Position numbers and translations under genes: made by a program
Assembly: GCA_013911715.1 (NCBI GenBank)
Contig: JACEST010000011.1
Location: forward strand, 1 to 23,885
Length of the DNA stretch: 23,885 nt
Source: Sphingopyxis sp.
GTDB lineage: Bacteria > Pseudomonadota > Alphaproteobacteria > Sphingomonadales > Sphingomonadaceae
Reading direction: 5' to 3'
Shown here: positions 23,084 through 23,885 of the stretch, piece after piece
Layout: the number at the start of each line of letters is the position of its first letter
Numbering within the stretch: position 1 is the first letter of the stretch
The notes under the pieces: model-generated
The model's input: only the letters and a program-made list of their open reading frames with translations
The model's database searches: none
What the model was told of the DNA's origin: nothing

Positions 23084-23553
23084 AGGTCGCTTTATCCACC
23101 AATATCGACCTGCCACCCGATGAAGTATGGCGGCGCGTGCAGACCCCTGAGCTGCTCATGCACATCGCCGCACCGCTCGTGCGCTTTCACATGGTCAATC
23201 CGGCCCATGCCTCGAATTTTGGAGAGCAAGAGCGGTTCTTGGTTGACCTTACGCTTTTTGGCGTTCTGCCTTTTGGAAAGCAGTGGATCGTGCCGACAGT
23301 GCATATGGATGATGCGGCAATATGGCCAAAAAAGTTACGCGATAACGGCTACAGCGCACTGATAACGACGTGGGATCATTGGATCACCGTTGAGCCCGAT
23401 GGCGAACGCGGAACGCGATACCGCGACGAAGTGGAGGTTAAGGCCGGACTGCTCACACCTTTCGTCTGGCTCTTCGCGCAAGTGTTTTACCGCCATCGCC
23501 AACGCCGCTGGCGTGCCTTGGCCGAGCGCACTTCGGGATGTTCAAAGCCATGA
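23080..23553 (+). CDS. SRPBCC/START-fold protein of unknown role in metal cassette
   Basis: This 157-residue cytoplasmic protein begins MKVALSTNIDLPPDEVWRRV, the common opening of SRPBCC (START-like) ligand-binding folds, and ends in a helix (TPFVWLFAQVFYRHRQRRWR) that would close the cavity. No catalytic residues are recognisable. It overlaps the CDF gene (ATGA at 23080-23083) and the DUF3703 gene (ATGA at 23550-23553), so the three are surely made together under the CadR-like operator. A part in metal handling is inferred from that context only. Confidence 0.72.
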   Translation: MKVALSTNIDLPPDEVWRRVQTPELLMHIAAPLVRFHMVNPAHASNFGEQERFLVDLTLFGVLPFGKQWIVPTVHMDDAAIWPKKLRDNGYSALITTWDHWITVEPDGERGTRYRDEVEVKAGLLTPFVWLFAQVFYRHRQRRWRALAERTSGCSKP

Positions 23554-23885
23554 CCGTAACCTTGGAAATTGCCTACGCCAACGAGATTGCGGCCTATCGT
23601 GAAGCGCGCACCGCGAACGAGCAGCAACGCGCTTGGCACCATCTCGAACGAGCGCATATCCTCGGGCAGTTGCGGTTTGGCCTGCATATCCATTCTCATC
23701 TCCAAATGCTCGGTTTTGCCGTTGCGCTCAGGGACGGGCGGGAAATATTCGGCCAACTCGGACGGCTCGCACTTGCGCCGCTGGGCAATCTCACTGGGCG
23801 GCTTCCCGTCGGCAACACGGGTCGCGCGCATGTCAGCGCGTTCATGCCAATGGAAATTCCCGAAGAATTGCAACGACAAATAAAA
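23550..23885 (+). CDS. DUF3703-family protein (3' end cut by window)
   Basis: From the ATG that overlaps the upstream stop, 112 codons stay open to the window edge; the family is usually about this long, so only a few residues are missing. Typical DUF3703 motifs are present: RAWHHLERAHILGQ, HIHSHLQMLGFAVALRDGRE, then GRLPVGNTGRAHVSAFMPM and IPEEL. The function of the family is unknown. Several His (HHLERAH, HIHSH) could bind metal. In related bacteria it tends to accompany metal-efflux genes, in line with its location here behind a CDF exporter. Confidence 0.82.
   Translation, partial: MTVTLEIAYANEIAAYREARTANEQQRAWHHLERAHILGQLRFGLHIHSHLQMLGFAVALRDGREIFGQLGRLALAPLGNLTGRLPVGNTGRAHVSAFMPMEIPEELQRQIK

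Overview
The window looks like an accessory region of a sphingomonad-type alphaproteobacterium (Sphingomonadaceae; genus not resolvable). This rests on the GC-rich coding style, genes packed with 4-base start/stop overlaps, a sphingomonad-like copper efflux cluster with small Cys/Met-rich exported proteins, a P-type (VirB/VirD4) conjugation cluster, and a CDF/SRPBCC/DUF3703 metal cassette.

Layout. (1) 1-1189, minus strand: three phage-type genes, one cut by the window edge, chained by ATGA/GTGA overlaps. (2) 1330-1374, plus strand: the intact 3' half of a proline tRNA (CGG anticodon, encoded CCA) whose 5' half does not fold with it. This is best read as the far attachment site of an element integrated in tRNA-Pro, with the phage-type genes inside that element. 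A small terminator-like hairpin follows. (3) about 1477-1828: a decayed MerR-family regulator. (4) 1863-8589, plus strand: a copper/silver detoxification operon. It holds two small exported Cys/Met-rich proteins of unknown function, then cusC, cusB, cusA and a CusF-like lipoprotein, with the Cus metal-binding residues conserved. A convergent Lrp/AsnC regulator (8624-9085) closes this block. (5) 9086-9450: a gene-free stretch with a hairpin. (6) 9451-21918, plus strand: virB1-B2-B3-B4-B5-eexN-B6-(B7-position gene)-B8-B9-B10-B11-virD4 and a final LPD7-domain gene, almost all overlapping or nearly abutting. (7) 21959-23885: a CadR/PbrR-like MerR regulator diverging from an operon of a short CDF transporter, an SRPBCC protein and a DUF3703 protein (cut by the window edge). 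The intergenic region carries a perfect 9+3+9 operator palindrome inside a stretched promoter spacer.

How it works together. CusCBA would export Cu(I)/Ag(I) from periplasm and cytoplasm across the outer membrane, with the CusF-like protein feeding metal and the two small proteins as possible extra binders. The VirB/VirD4 machine would move DNA to recipient cells, with EexN blocking redundant entry. The last module senses Cd/Pb/Zn-like ions and removes them. A mobile element carrying metal resistance is the simplest reading, but no relaxase, integrase or replication gene lies in the window, so ICE versus plasmid-derived segment cannot be settled here.

I see no CRISPR array, intact rRNA/tRNA gene or insertion sequence. 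The least explained parts are the tRNA-fragment junction, the two small Cys/Met-rich proteins with stable hairpins after each, the lipobox-less VirB7-position protein, and the CDF-SRPBCC-DUF3703 cassette.
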